Assembly (NCBI GenBank): GCA_964242425.1
Contig: CAXTCK010000009.1
Location: 1 to 37,015, forward strand
Length of the DNA: 37,015 nucleotides
DNA from: Lichenicola sp964242425
GTDB lineage: Bacteria > Pseudomonadota > Alphaproteobacteria > Acetobacterales > Acetobacteraceae
Direction of reading: 5' to 3'
Position 1 is the stretch's first letter, and each line of letters begins with the position of its first letter. The position numbers were made by a program, and so were the translations under genes. The notes under the pieces were generated by a model. It ran no database searches, was not told where the DNA came from, and worked only from the letters and a program-made list of their open reading frames with translations. Shown piece by piece: positions 25,459 to 33,782 of the stretch.

Positions 25459-26403
25459 TCAGCCGATCCACTCCAGCAGCAGCGACACCGTGACGAGGGA
25501 CAACACGGTCGAGACCAGCGTGGCGCGGCTGGCGACGTCCGCCTCGCGGTTGTAGAGGCGCGCCAGCATGAACGGTCCGGTGCCGACCGGAAGTGCCGCG
25601 ATCAGCACCGCAGACTGCGCCCACAGCGGATCGAGCCGAAACACGGGATAGGCCAGCAGCGCCGTCAGCGCAGGCTGCAGCAGCAGCTTGGCCGCCACCA
25701 CCCGCACCACCGCCGACTGCCGTGCCGGGCGGCCGCCCGTTTCGGCCAGGAACAGGCCGATGGTGACCAGGGCGCACGGGGCCGCCGCGTCGCCGAGCAG
25801 CCCCGTGAAGTGCGACACCGGCGCCCACAGGCCGGCGCCGCACAGGTTCACGACGGCGCCGGCGATCGGGGCTGCCACCAGGGGGTTGCGCAACAGCGCG
25901 GCCGACACCTTCAGCACGGTGCGGCCGATCCCCTGGCCACCCTCCCTGTCTAGCTCCACCAGCCCGATCGCCAGCGCGAACAGCGCGCACACGGTCAGCA
26001 GGGTCGCCAGCACCACCGGCGGCAGCCCGGCCGGACCGAACACCCCCATGCAGAGCGGGATGCCGATAAAGGCGGTGTTGGCGTAGCCGGCGCTCAGGCC
26101 CTCGATGGTGGCGGCCGACACGCGGTGCGGGCGTCCGGCCGAAGCACGGTAGTCGAGCGCGAAGCCGACGGCGAAGGTGGCCAGCATCCCGCCGGCGAAG
26201 GCGGCCACGAACAACGGATGGTCCACCTGCGCCCGCGTCACCCGCGCCATGCTGTCGAACAGCTCGGCCGGCAGCGCCAGGCGCACCACGAAGCGGTTGA
26301 GGCTGTCCGTGGCGCCCGACCCGAGCCAGCCTCGCCGCCCGCAGGCATACCCGGCCAGGATCAGGCCGAAGATCGGCAGCAGGACGAACAGCACGGCATG
26401 CAT
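25459..26403 (-). CDS. AEC-family permease (auxin efflux carrier type)
   Basis: This 314-residue inner-membrane transporter belongs to the AEC family, whose bacterial members carry malate and other organic acids or amino acids. About ten helices form two five-helix halves: the first begins FVLLPIFGLILAGYACGRRGWL and contains NRFVVRLALPAELF; the second includes LRNPLVAAPIAGAVVNL and SAVLIAALPVGTGPFMLARLY, with the broken-helix proline typical of the fold. ATG 26403 is preceded by GGGAGC; a longer frame to 26580 overlaps the next gene. It starts 13 nt after the zinc-ribbon/PEGA gene and is probably the last gene of the minus-strand operon. Substrate unknown; a role in the tubulin cassette is not implied by its family. 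Confidence 0.88.
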   Translation of the reverse strand: MHAVLFVLLPIFGLILAGYACGRRGWLGSGATDSLNRFVVRLALPAELFDSMARVTRAQVDHPLFVAAFAGGMLATFAVGFALDYRASAGRPHRVSAATIEGLSAGYANTAFIGIPLCMGVFGPAGLPPVVLATLLTVCALFALAIGLVELDREGGQGIGRTVLKVSAALLRNPLVAAPIAGAVVNLCGAGLWAPVSHFTGLLGDAAAPCALVTIGLFLAETGGRPARQSAVVRVVAAKLLLQPALTALLAYPVFRLDPLWAQSAVLIAALPVGTGPFMLARLYNREADVASRATLVSTVLSLVTVSLLLEWIG

Positions 26404-26416
26404 GGATGGCTCCCGA

Positions 26417-27535
26417 TCAGCCGGGCGCGCCGACGCCATGGGAAACAACCACAACCGGCACCGGCTCGTCGTCCACCGCGGTGAACGACAGCGAGTCGCC
26501 GTCGAGCGCACCCAGTCCGGCCGGCGCACCTCCCTCCAGCAGCAGCACCCGGCCGCCGTCGCGCACCCGGATCCGGCCACGGAACAGCAGGGTGAAGCGC
26601 GAATGCTGCGGCAGGGTCACCGGCTCGCTCCAGGAGCCCACCGGCGCGACCAGGTGCTGGGTCCGGACGGGCAGGGGCTGCAGGGCGAAAACCAGATCGC
26701 GCCGCTCGCCCGGCCCCAGCGTCACCCGCTGCTCCTCCGGAACGAAGCCGGACAGAGCCGCTTCCAGGCGGTAGGACCCCGGCGGCAGGGACAGGCTGGG
26801 CGGCGCGTGCCCGATCCGGCGCCCGTTCAGGCTCAGCACGCTGCCTTGCGGGAGGCCGTCCAGGCCAAGAACGGCGCGATGCGGCGCCGGCGCCAGCGAC
26901 ACCGTGCGCGTGCTTCCCTCGCGCAACGACACCGTGACCGGAACCGTGCTCCAGCCAACTGCCGCGAAGCCGACCAGGTGCCGCCCGGGATCAATCGCGA
27001 TCGGCCGGTCCGGGCTGCCGGCGGAAGCGCCGTCCACCAGCACCGTGCCTTCGACGGGCCGGGCCAGATGCACCAGCAGGGTGGCGCGTGGACCGACGGC
27101 GAGGTGGTGCCACAGCACTGCGGCGCAGCCCAGGATGAGCGTGGCGAGCAGCAGCTTGCGCATCGCGCCGGCGCGAACGGCAGGGCTTGCCGGCACAGGC
27201 AGTCGGCGCGGCGGGCGCGGCGGCAGCGGAACCGTGCGCGGGGAAAAGACCCGCGTCCGGAACGCCCGGAACGACGACGTGGGACCCGGCGATACGGGAC
27301 CCGGCGAGGCAGGACCCGGCGGCACGGGCCGCTCGACCGGCCGGTGCGCCGCCTCCGGCACCGAGGCCTTGCGCGCGCTGGCCTGGTTCGGCGCCACCCG
27401 GACCGGCGCCACCTGAACCGGAGGCGGCACGGGCGCCGGCGCGGCCGGAGCCTGCGCCGTGCCGCAGAACGGGCAGAAGGCAACCGTCGCCTGCAGGATC
27501 TCGCCGCAATGCCGGCACGAGGTCGCGTCCGGCAT
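26417..27535 (-). CDS. Zinc-ribbon / TM / PEGA-domain protein
   Basis: This 372-residue protein begins with a zinc ribbon, CRHCGEILQATVAFCPFCG (Cys7, 10, 21, 24). A proline-rich linker (about 26-125) includes PPGPASPGPVSPGP. One membrane helix (about 129-148, LLLATLILGCAAVLWHHLAVG) follows. The remainder has two PEGA-like modules: about 152-215 (EGTVLVDGASAGSPDRPIAI) and about 225-285 (GSVLSLNGRRIGHAPPSLSL, with LPPGSYRLEAAL). PEGA domains are small beta folds found in surface-associated proteins. The predicted topology is zinc ribbon inside, PEGA outside. The ATG directly abuts the TAG of the upstream secreted-protein gene, so translation is coupled. I infer an envelope-spanning adaptor for the tubulin-like protein; no enzyme activity is visible. 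Confidence 0.82.
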   Translation of the reverse strand: MPDATSCRHCGEILQATVAFCPFCGTAQAPAAPAPVPPPVQVAPVRVAPNQASARKASVPEAAHRPVERPVPPGPASPGPVSPGPTSSFRAFRTRVFSPRTVPLPPRPPRRLPVPASPAVRAGAMRKLLLATLILGCAAVLWHHLAVGPRATLLVHLARPVEGTVLVDGASAGSPDRPIAIDPGRHLVGFAAVGWSTVPVTVSLREGSTRTVSLAPAPHRAVLGLDGLPQGSVLSLNGRRIGHAPPSLSLPPGSYRLEAALSGFVPEEQRVTLGPGERRDLVFALQPLPVRTQHLVAPVGSWSEPVTLPQHSRFTLLFRGRIRVRDGGRVLLLEGGAPAGLGALDGDSLSFTAVDDEPVPVVVVSHGVGAPG

Positions 27536-28168
27536 CTAGCGGGTGTTGCCGCACGCCGCGGACATTCCGCTCGGCACCGGGTCCTCCGGTTGGCAGGGAT
27601 TCTCGATCGGGATGCGCCCGATCGCCCGGTAGCTGAGTGCCAGGAGGTCCGGGCCGGGCTCCGCTTCCGGCGCCACCTGCTCGTCGTGCTCGAACCGCAG
27701 CAGCGCGCGGCTCAGCGCCGCGGAAGCAACGCCGTCCACCGGGCCGCGATAATAATCCAGGCGGTGCAGCGCCGCCTGGAGGTCGCGTATCGCCGGGCTT
27801 GCCGCCGCCACGTCGGCGACGCGGTCGGACACCCGCCCCGCCACCCATCGTCCGTCCGGCTCGCGGCAACGCTCGCCCTCGATCGTGAGCGGCCGCGACG
27901 CGCCCTGCACGGTGTATCGCAGCGCGCGGCAGGGCCGGTCGGAAAACGTCGCCGCCGAGGCCACGATGATGCCGGACAGGCCGCTCGCCTCGTCCCGCCA
28001 CGGCACCGGCCGGTCCGGCGGCGCGTTCTCCAGCACGTTCTGCAACTGGGCTGCCACCACCGCTTCCGCCTGCTCCGGCGGCACGTCCTGAGCCATGGCG
28101 GGCCAGAACGGCGACACCAGCAGCAGGAGCAGGAGGCTCCAGCGCCGCTGCCGGGTCCTATTCGTCAT
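27536..28168 (-). CDS. Secreted peptidoglycan-binding-like protein
   Basis: From ATG 28168 this is a 210-residue protein with a clear signal peptide (residues 1-26, WSLLLLLLVSPFWPAMA, then QDVPP). Residues about 124-165 (IRDLQAALHRLDYYRGPVDG, then ALLRFEHD) resemble the PG_binding_1 fold, a three-helix module that grips cell-wall peptides. Four cysteines in the mature part (80, 101, 192, 206) could form disulfides. The residues between the signal and this module match no family I know. The start overlaps the tubulin-like gene's stop by 11 nt (ATGACGAATAG), and its stop touches the next ATG. A longer frame to 28786 is only overlap with the tubulin gene. It may anchor the apparatus to the wall. 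Confidence 0.78.
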   Translation of the reverse strand: MTNRTRQRRWSLLLLLLVSPFWPAMAQDVPPEQAEAVVAAQLQNVLENAPPDRPVPWRDEASGLSGIIVASAATFSDRPCRALRYTVQGASRPLTIEGERCREPDGRWVAGRVSDRVADVAAASPAIRDLQAALHRLDYYRGPVDGVASAALSRALLRFEHDEQVAPEAEPGPDLLALSYRAIGRIPIENPCQPEDPVPSGMSAACGNTR

Positions 28169-31100
28169 CCGGCAGCTCGTCCTCGTCCTCCGGCAACGCG
28201 CCCTGAAGCAGCGCCAGCAGCACCGGCACGTCTCGCACCCGCTGCCAGCCGGTGCCGCCGAGCGGGCGAACGTTGGTGCCTTCCCGCAGCGTGCCCCCGG
28301 CGGCGAGGTTGCGCAGCTGGGCCAGCCCGAACGGGCCGGACAGCCGCTTGGCGATCGACAGGTGCCAGGACGGCGCATCGACAACGGCATCCGGCCCTGA
28401 CGGCATGGCGGCGGGGACCTCGCCTGCCACCCGTTGCAGCGCCTCGGTGGTGAAGCGTGCCGGAACGATCCGCCGCTTGTCCTGCGCCCGCGCCTCCGGG
28501 GCATCGTTCGGATCGGCGTTGGCGTCGTGCGGATCGGCATCGGCGGCGCTGCCCGGCAGCGCCTCGGTCCAGTCCGGGATCGTGCGACGCAGCCGGTCCG
28601 ACAGCGCGTCCGCGTCCGCCGGCGCCCCCTGCATGGCCGACGCACGCTCGCGCATCCCCCGCGACAGCTCGGCCGCCAGGATCTGCACCAGCCCCGGGAT
28701 GCGGTCGGTCTGCGTCGGCCCGATCCGCTGCAGCCGCGCGGCATACACCCGTTCGCCGGTCCAGGCGACCAGGACGGCGGCGGCAAGCAGCTGGACCGCG
28801 CTCAAGGTCCGCTCGAACGCCTCGATCCGCGTCTGCACCTTGTCGCGGTGCCGCGAGAAGCCCGCGTTGCGGATGATGCGCTCGGTGCCGGCATCGCCCC
28901 AATCGCCGCCGCCGAGGTCGATCTGGTACGGCTGCCCGGGCCGCGCGCCACGCTGCAGGATGCCGTACGCGACCCCGCGTATGAACAGCCCCATGTTGCG
29001 TCGCATCTCCTCGATCTCGCGCGTGCTCGGCACCACCGGATCGGGAAAGCGCTCGCTCTGCCTGTGGGTATGCAGCGGCAGCGGCCGCTTCTGTTCCAGC
29101 TGGTACGAGATGCGCCACTCGGAGCGAAGCGGGTCGATGCTGTCGAGCGGGATGCCGCTCAGCTCGCAGTAGATCAGGATGCGGTCGCGCAGGCCCGAGT
29201 TCAGGTACTGCGGCGGCCCGATCCCCAGCCGCCCTGTCGGCACCACCTGCTCGATCTCGCCGCGGAAGTTGCGCTCGAACGCTTCCTTGTCGTCCACGGC
29301 GATCAGCAGGGTGTAGCGCGGGCCCATGCTGAAGCCGTCGCCGAGGTGGTCGAAAGACGCGTCCAGCCACGGCATGGCGCGCACCATGGCGCGCCCGAAC
29401 AGGGCGATGCGGTCGCGGGCACTCATGTCGAGCAGGATCGACTGCGCCGAACGCAGCGCGTCCGCGCGCGGCTGCAGCTGCACCCGCGCGAACCCGCGCA
29501 ACCGGTTCAGCAGCAGCGCACGCCCGACGTCGTCGCGCAGGATCGGGAACAGGGTGCGCGAGCCGCCCTCGTCGCGGAACATCTCCGCCGCCCAGCGCTC
29601 GATCTCTGCCGGGTCGCTGTCGAGCATGGCGCGCGCGTCGGCGTCGGCGTCGGGAAGCACCACGAAGGTGCCGGCGTCGCGCCGGCCCACCGCGTCGCGA
29701 AGCAGCTCGATCTCGGCGTCGAACTCGGCCAGCGTGTGGCGCACCAGCACACGTCCCTGCACCAGCTCCGCCACCGCCCCGTCCCACAAGGTGTTGCCGT
29801 CCGCATCCTGTCCGCGACGCGTGCCGAGCGCTTCCGACATCTCGCGCAGGAAAGCGCGCGCCTCCACCGCCGCCTGGCGGCGCAGCTGCATGGACAGGTA
29901 GTACGAGGTTTCGGTGCGCAGGTGCTCCAGGTAGCGCTCGGCGGCGCGCCGGTCCGGCCCGAACGGGAAGCGCCGGTTCACCGCCTCGCGCAGGTTGTCC
30001 AGCGACTGCTCGAAGCGGTGCTGGGTGTCGCCGGCGCGCGCGGCATAGCGCGCCTCCACCTCGTCCAGCCGGCCGATCTCGCGCTCCAGCTGCAGCTTGG
30101 AGTCCTCCACCAGCCGTATGGTGTAGTCGAGCCCGCCGCGGTCGCGCTGGTCGAGGTAGTCGTATAGCACTGCCCGAAGCCCCGCCGGCCCGCTCCCGCG
30201 CCGTTCCGCCGCGAGCCGCTGCCGCGTCGCCAGGATGCGGTCGGCGGCGAGTCCGGAGCCGGTCTTGTGCCGTATGGTGCCCAGAACGTCGCCGTGCCGC
30301 TGCTCGAACTCGCGCAGCACCAGGGTCGGCAGGTTGCGCGGGTCGGCATTCTGGAACCCTTCCGACTGGTAGGTGGCCAGCAGGTCGCGGTCGATCTCGG
30401 CCAGCACCGACTGCCCGGTCTCGTCCTCCAGCAGGCGGTCGAGCAGGAACGGCTCGTTGATGGCGGACGCGTCCGCGGCTCCCGGCAGCACGTGGTGGAA
30501 CGCGCTCGGCTGCAGGAAGAACTGCTGCTGCAGGAAGTCGTCGCGCTCGGCCGGCGTCGGCAGGCGACCGGAATCCTCCAGCGCCACGTTGAAGTACGCC
30601 TTGAGCATCGCCTTGGACGCGACCGCGGCGGCTGCATCCACCGCCACGCGGCTCTTGGTGTCGATGGTGGCCTGGCCGAAGGTGGAGAACAGCTGGCTGT
30701 AGCGGAGCGACTGCCGCCCGAGATGCGCCGGCAGCGGCGGCTCGTAGTTGTCGATCTTGTGCTGCGCCTGGTTCACCGCGATCGAGCGCTTGGCGGCGGC
30801 GAACTCGCTGGCGCCGAAATCCTCGAACAGGATGTCGGCCGCCATGTCGTACAGGTGCTCGACGGAGTCGAGCCCGTCGTCGAGCACGTTGCGGGTGTCG
30901 AGCAGGTACACGTCGTCATAGGGCGCGATGTTGGACGCCGGCCCCTGGTGCTCGGCCCACGCTTCCACGAAGGGCGGGGACGGGTTCGGCCGCATCGCGT
31001 GCTCGAGCTCCATCAGCGCCGCATAGCCGTTTGCGTTCACGCGCTGGCGCTGATGCTCATGGAACCCGCCCGGCAGGAGCAGCACCAGCTCCACCGTCGG

Positions 31101-31775
31101 CGCCGGGTGGATCAGCGAGCGCAGCGCCAGCCCCAGGTCGATGAACGAGCCCGAGCCGGTGCCGCCGGCGGCCGAGCAGCACACCACCACGCGAAGCCGG
31201 TTCTCGATCTCCAGGTTGAGGCGCTGGAGGTCGTCCTGCCGCCCCACCGAGCGAAGCAGCCCGTCGGCGCGCTCGCGCAGCAGGTCGGTGAGCTTGCGGA
31301 ACTGGTCGAAGAACAACAGCCGCGAGATCGCCCGCACCTGTCCCGCACCCTTCTCGGTGTTGATCAGCGAGAAGTCCGCCACCGGCAGCCAGTCGGCGAT
31401 GATCGGGTAGCGGTCGATGTCCTTCATGTAGCGCTTGACGTCGACCGCGTGCTGCAGCCGCTCGTTCTCGCGGAACGCCACTAGGCGCGCCAGCGGGTCG
31501 GCGTCCTGCTGCCGGTCGCTCTCGATCGCGGTGCGCAGGTCGGTGTCGAAATACACGAACGACGCGATCGGGAAGCGGGCCAAGTCGTCGATGCGGCGCC
31601 CGTTCCAGTCGCCGGCCAGGATGCGCCGGCGCAGACGAAGCAGGATCTGCATGCCGGTGCCGCCCAGGCCCACGAACAGGGTCGGCTGCACGCGACGTGC
31701 TGCGGGGCGTTCGGCCCCGGGACGTTCCCCGTGGGGGCGCTCGGCGTCGGAAGCTGCGGCCTGGGTGCTGGACAT
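28158..31775 (-). CDS. Tubulin-like GTPase with C-terminal GYF_2-like domain
   Basis: This 1205-residue protein belongs to the bacterial tubulin-like branch of the FtsZ/tubulin superfamily (Tubulin_2 type). The nucleotide-binding fold starts with PTLFVGLGGTGMQILLRLRR (glycine loop at 36-41). It also holds EKGAGQVRA (about 141-149) and the tubulin signature SAAGGTGSGSFIDLG (201-215). Residues about 500-1100 are mostly charged and helical and match nothing I know. Residues about 1136-1190 (WHLSIAKRLSGPFGLAQLRNL, ending GTGWQRV) look like a GYF_2 domain, an adaptor fold that in eukaryotic GYF proteins grips proline-rich peptides. No membrane helix is seen, so it is cytosolic. ATG 31775 follows GAGGAA. 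FtsZ itself is far shorter (about 400), so this is not the division protein. Confidence 0.9.
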   Translation of the reverse strand: MSSTQAAASDAERPHGERPGAERPAARRVQPTLFVGLGGTGMQILLRLRRRILAGDWNGRRIDDLARFPIASFVYFDTDLRTAIESDRQQDADPLARLVAFRENERLQHAVDVKRYMKDIDRYPIIADWLPVADFSLINTEKGAGQVRAISRLLFFDQFRKLTDLLRERADGLLRSVGRQDDLQRLNLEIENRLRVVVCCSAAGGTGSGSFIDLGLALRSLIHPAPTVELVLLLPGGFHEHQRQRVNANGYAALMELEHAMRPNPSPPFVEAWAEHQGPASNIAPYDDVYLLDTRNVLDDGLDSVEHLYDMAADILFEDFGASEFAAAKRSIAVNQAQHKIDNYEPPLPAHLGRQSLRYSQLFSTFGQATIDTKSRVAVDAAAAVASKAMLKAYFNVALEDSGRLPTPAERDDFLQQQFFLQPSAFHHVLPGAADASAINEPFLLDRLLEDETGQSVLAEIDRDLLATYQSEGFQNADPRNLPTLVLREFEQRHGDVLGTIRHKTGSGLAADRILATRQRLAAERRGSGPAGLRAVLYDYLDQRDRGGLDYTIRLVEDSKLQLEREIGRLDEVEARYAARAGDTQHRFEQSLDNLREAVNRRFPFGPDRRAAERYLEHLRTETSYYLSMQLRRQAAVEARAFLREMSEALGTRRGQDADGNTLWDGAVAELVQGRVLVRHTLAEFDAEIELLRDAVGRRDAGTFVVLPDADADARAMLDSDPAEIERWAAEMFRDEGGSRTLFPILRDDVGRALLLNRLRGFARVQLQPRADALRSAQSILLDMSARDRIALFGRAMVRAMPWLDASFDHLGDGFSMGPRYTLLIAVDDKEAFERNFRGEIEQVVPTGRLGIGPPQYLNSGLRDRILIYCELSGIPLDSIDPLRSEWRISYQLEQKRPLPLHTHRQSERFPDPVVPSTREIEEMRRNMGLFIRGVAYGILQRGARPGQPYQIDLGGGDWGDAGTERIIRNAGFSRHRDKVQTRIEAFERTLSAVQLLAAAVLVAWTGERVYAARLQRIGPTQTDRIPGLVQILAAELSRGMRERASAMQGAPADADALSDRLRRTIPDWTEALPGSAADADPHDANADPNDAPEARAQDKRRIVPARFTTEALQRVAGEVPAAMPSGPDAVVDAPSWHLSIAKRLSGPFGLAQLRNLAAGGTLREGTNVRPLGGTGWQRVRDVPVLLALLQGALPEDEDELPDDE

Positions 31776-31787
31776 GAACGGCGTTCC

Positions 31788-32282
31788 TCAGCGACGGCGC
31801 GGCGCGCGGCCGCGTGCGGCGGCGCGGTAGAGCAGCACGAACAGCACCAGCGTCACGACCACCAGGAGCAGCAGCGGCAGCACGAAGGCATAGGCTGCCC
31901 ACAGGTTGCCGAGCAGGCCGAACACGATCAGCACCGACAGCGACAGGAGAAACGCGAACAGCGCCCACCCGGCGCTGCCGGCGGCCGAGGGCGAGGCGCG
32001 GCTCGCGATCAGGTGGCTGCGCACCGCGCCGCGCACGAAGAAGATCGCCACCGCCAGAGCCAGCAGGATCGCAACCCCGATCACCGTCCCGGTGGAGGAC
32101 AGGCCAGCCTCACCGGGTAGGCCGGACGCGCTGATCACCGTACCGGGCTGGATGGTTCCGGGCGCGACCGGTGCCTGCGACTGGGTTACGGGCAGCTGGG
32201 GTGCCGGCTGCGGGGAAGCCGCGTCCGACGGCGGCCTGATGTTGAAGTCGGAGGGCGGGGCTTTGGGCGACGGCTCGGGCAT
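31788..32282 (-). CDS. Proline-rich three-helix membrane protein
   Basis: No family was recognised for this 164-residue protein. Residues 1-55 are hydrophilic and proline-rich (PPSDFNIRPP, PQPAPQLPVT). Three hydrophobic helices follow at about 62-85 (VIGVAILLALAVAIFFV), 103-125 (GWALFAFLLSLSVLIVFGLL) and 127-150 (LPLLLLVVVTLVLFVLLY). It ends in a basic tail, RAAARGRAPRRR, which by the positive-inside rule should face the cytosol. The odd helix count would then put the proline-rich N-terminus outside, though this is uncertain. It starts 21 nt after the vWA-like gene and ends 12 nt before the tubulin-like gene. It is a candidate membrane anchor of that machinery. Confidence 0.75.
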   Translation of the reverse strand: MPEPSPKAPPSDFNIRPPSDAASPQPAPQLPVTQSQAPVAPGTIQPGTVISASGLPGEAGLSSTGTVIGVAILLALAVAIFFVRGAVRSHLIASRASPSAAGSAGWALFAFLLSLSVLIVFGLLGNLWAAYAFVLPLLLLVVVTLVLFVLLYRAAARGRAPRRR

Positions 32283-32303
32283 GACCTGTCCTGGACGGCG
32301 ATC

Positions 32304-33782
32304 TCAGCGCTGATCGCTTGAAGGGCGTTGCACGATCCGCGGGCTTCCGACAAGGCGGCCGCGCAGCACGAAGGCCCGGTCCGGCGGCAGGACCACGCGA
32401 CGGCGCTCGAACGGCCGCAGCCGGACGCGCCGCACCTGTCCATCCAGCGACACCAGATGCTCGCGCTCGCGCCGCAGCAGCACCAGAAGCATCGCCAACA
32501 GCAGCAGCAGGAGCGACAGGCTGCACAGCGCCAGCACCAGAGGCCAGGCCGAGTAGTGCACCACGAGGATGACGGGCAGCGTCGCCGACGCGGCGGACAC
32601 CGCCTTGTTGTCGAAGAACACGCCCGGCAGCTGGTCGAGTGCTGCAACCTGTTTCATCTTGGCCAGGAACCCGTCCTGCAGCGACAAGGCGAGGTCACTC
32701 AAGCCGATCACCAGCGTGCCGTGCAGCACCACGTCCTTCTGCAGGGCGCCGGCAAGCCCGGGCGCGCGGTCGATGCGCGGGATGTCCAGCCGGATGCGCA
32801 CGTCGTGCAGCGCCTCGCCCGGGCCGAGGCCATGCACCTCGGCCGGCACGATCGCCGCCTGGAGCAGCGGCACGTCCGGATGGCCGGCAACCTGGTCCAG
32901 CCGGTCCCAGCGCAGCGACAGCCGCGCCCGGTCGATCACGTGCGGGTAGTAGTCCGAGCGCAGGGTACCGGCGATCTCCACCGTCGAGGTCCTGCCGCCC
33001 GGAACGTTGCCGATACGCAGGGTACCGTCCGTTTCACGGCTGGCGACCAGGCCGGGGGTGAGGGTGGCATCCGGGATGAAGGCGAGCGGCGCTTGGTCGA
33101 GCGGCTTGAGCTGCACCGCCGGATCGCTGAACAGTTGCCTGAGCTTGTCGCCTGCGGTGAGCCGGCGCAGCGCCGCCGCCGCCTGCCGGCCATAGGCGAT
33201 CCCGTACACGATCAGCCCCTGCGCGCTGTACAGCCGCCCGGTGGCGGGCAGCCGCACCGGATACGCCACCACCACCGGCAGCGACGGGCTCGACCCGAGC
33301 GCCTGCGCGAAGGCGCGCGTGTTGTCGTCCACGCGCTGGCTGTTGTTGGGCGAGTTGCGGTTGTTGGTGACCAGCCAGACGATGCCCGGATGCCCGTCCA
33401 GGATCGTGTCGATGCCGCGCACCAGCGCGCCGTCGAAGTCGGCGTCGGCCAGGTGCCCGTTCGGCTGGTGCGGCAGGTCCAGCGACGCGATCGCCGCCGC
33501 CACCCGCGCCGTGTCGAACCGGCCGCGATACAGCACGTCCGGGGAGCGCCGGCCCGGAACCTGCCCGTCCTGGTCGAAGCCGGCGATCACCACCTCGCCG
33601 TCCGTGTGCGAGGCGGCCACCAGCGCGTTCAGGAGCGGGCGGAAGGGCGCGGCCGGGTCGGTGTAGAACGGCTCCATCCAGCCGGAATCCTGCACCAGGT
33701 AAAGCGAGCTCACTTCTGCCGTCGCCGGCCGCACCGACAGCAGCCAGCACAAGGACAGCGCGGCCGCGATCCTAGCGCGCAT
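32304..33782 (-). CDS. Exported vWA-like protein with C-terminal anchor
   Basis: From ATG 33782 this is a 492-residue protein with a signal peptide (1-22, IAAALSLCWLLSVRPATA). The next part looks like a von Willebrand A fold: strand plus metal-site loop SLYLVQDSGWMEPFY (Asp32-Ser33), then DGEVVIAGFD, ADADFDGALVRGIDTIL and a strand GIVWLVTNNRNS. The canonical DxSxS is replaced by DSGWM, so metal binding is uncertain. Residues about 225-400 seem beta-rich. A helix at about 415-450 (LALCSLSLLLLLLAMLLVLL) and an arginine-rich tail end the protein, which places the body in the periplasm. The start overlaps the previous stop by 11 nt (ATGCGCGCTAG), the same geometry as at 28158-28168. Confidence 0.78.
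   Translation of the reverse strand: MRARIAAALSLCWLLSVRPATAEVSSLYLVQDSGWMEPFYTDPAAPFRPLLNALVAASHTDGEVVIAGFDQDGQVPGRRSPDVLYRGRFDTARVAAAIASLDLPHQPNGHLADADFDGALVRGIDTILDGHPGIVWLVTNNRNSPNNSQRVDDNTRAFAQALGSSPSLPVVVAYPVRLPATGRLYSAQGLIVYGIAYGRQAAAALRRLTAGDKLRQLFSDPAVQLKPLDQAPLAFIPDATLTPGLVASRETDGTLRIGNVPGGRTSTVEIAGTLRSDYYPHVIDRARLSLRWDRLDQVAGHPDVPLLQAAIVPAEVHGLGPGEALHDVRIRLDIPRIDRAPGLAGALQKDVVLHGTLVIGLSDLALSLQDGFLAKMKQVAALDQLPGVFFDNKAVSAASATLPVILVVHYSAWPLVLALCSLSLLLLLLAMLLVLLRREREHLVSLDGQVRRVRLRPFERRRVVLPPDRAFVLRGRLVGSPRIVQRPSSDQR

Noticed and set aside
28158..31775. FtsZ, the division protein
   Set aside because: 1205 residues and a different loop pattern (GLGGTG, AAGGTGSGS); no ftsA/ftsQ neighbours. 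It belongs to a separate tubulin-like family.
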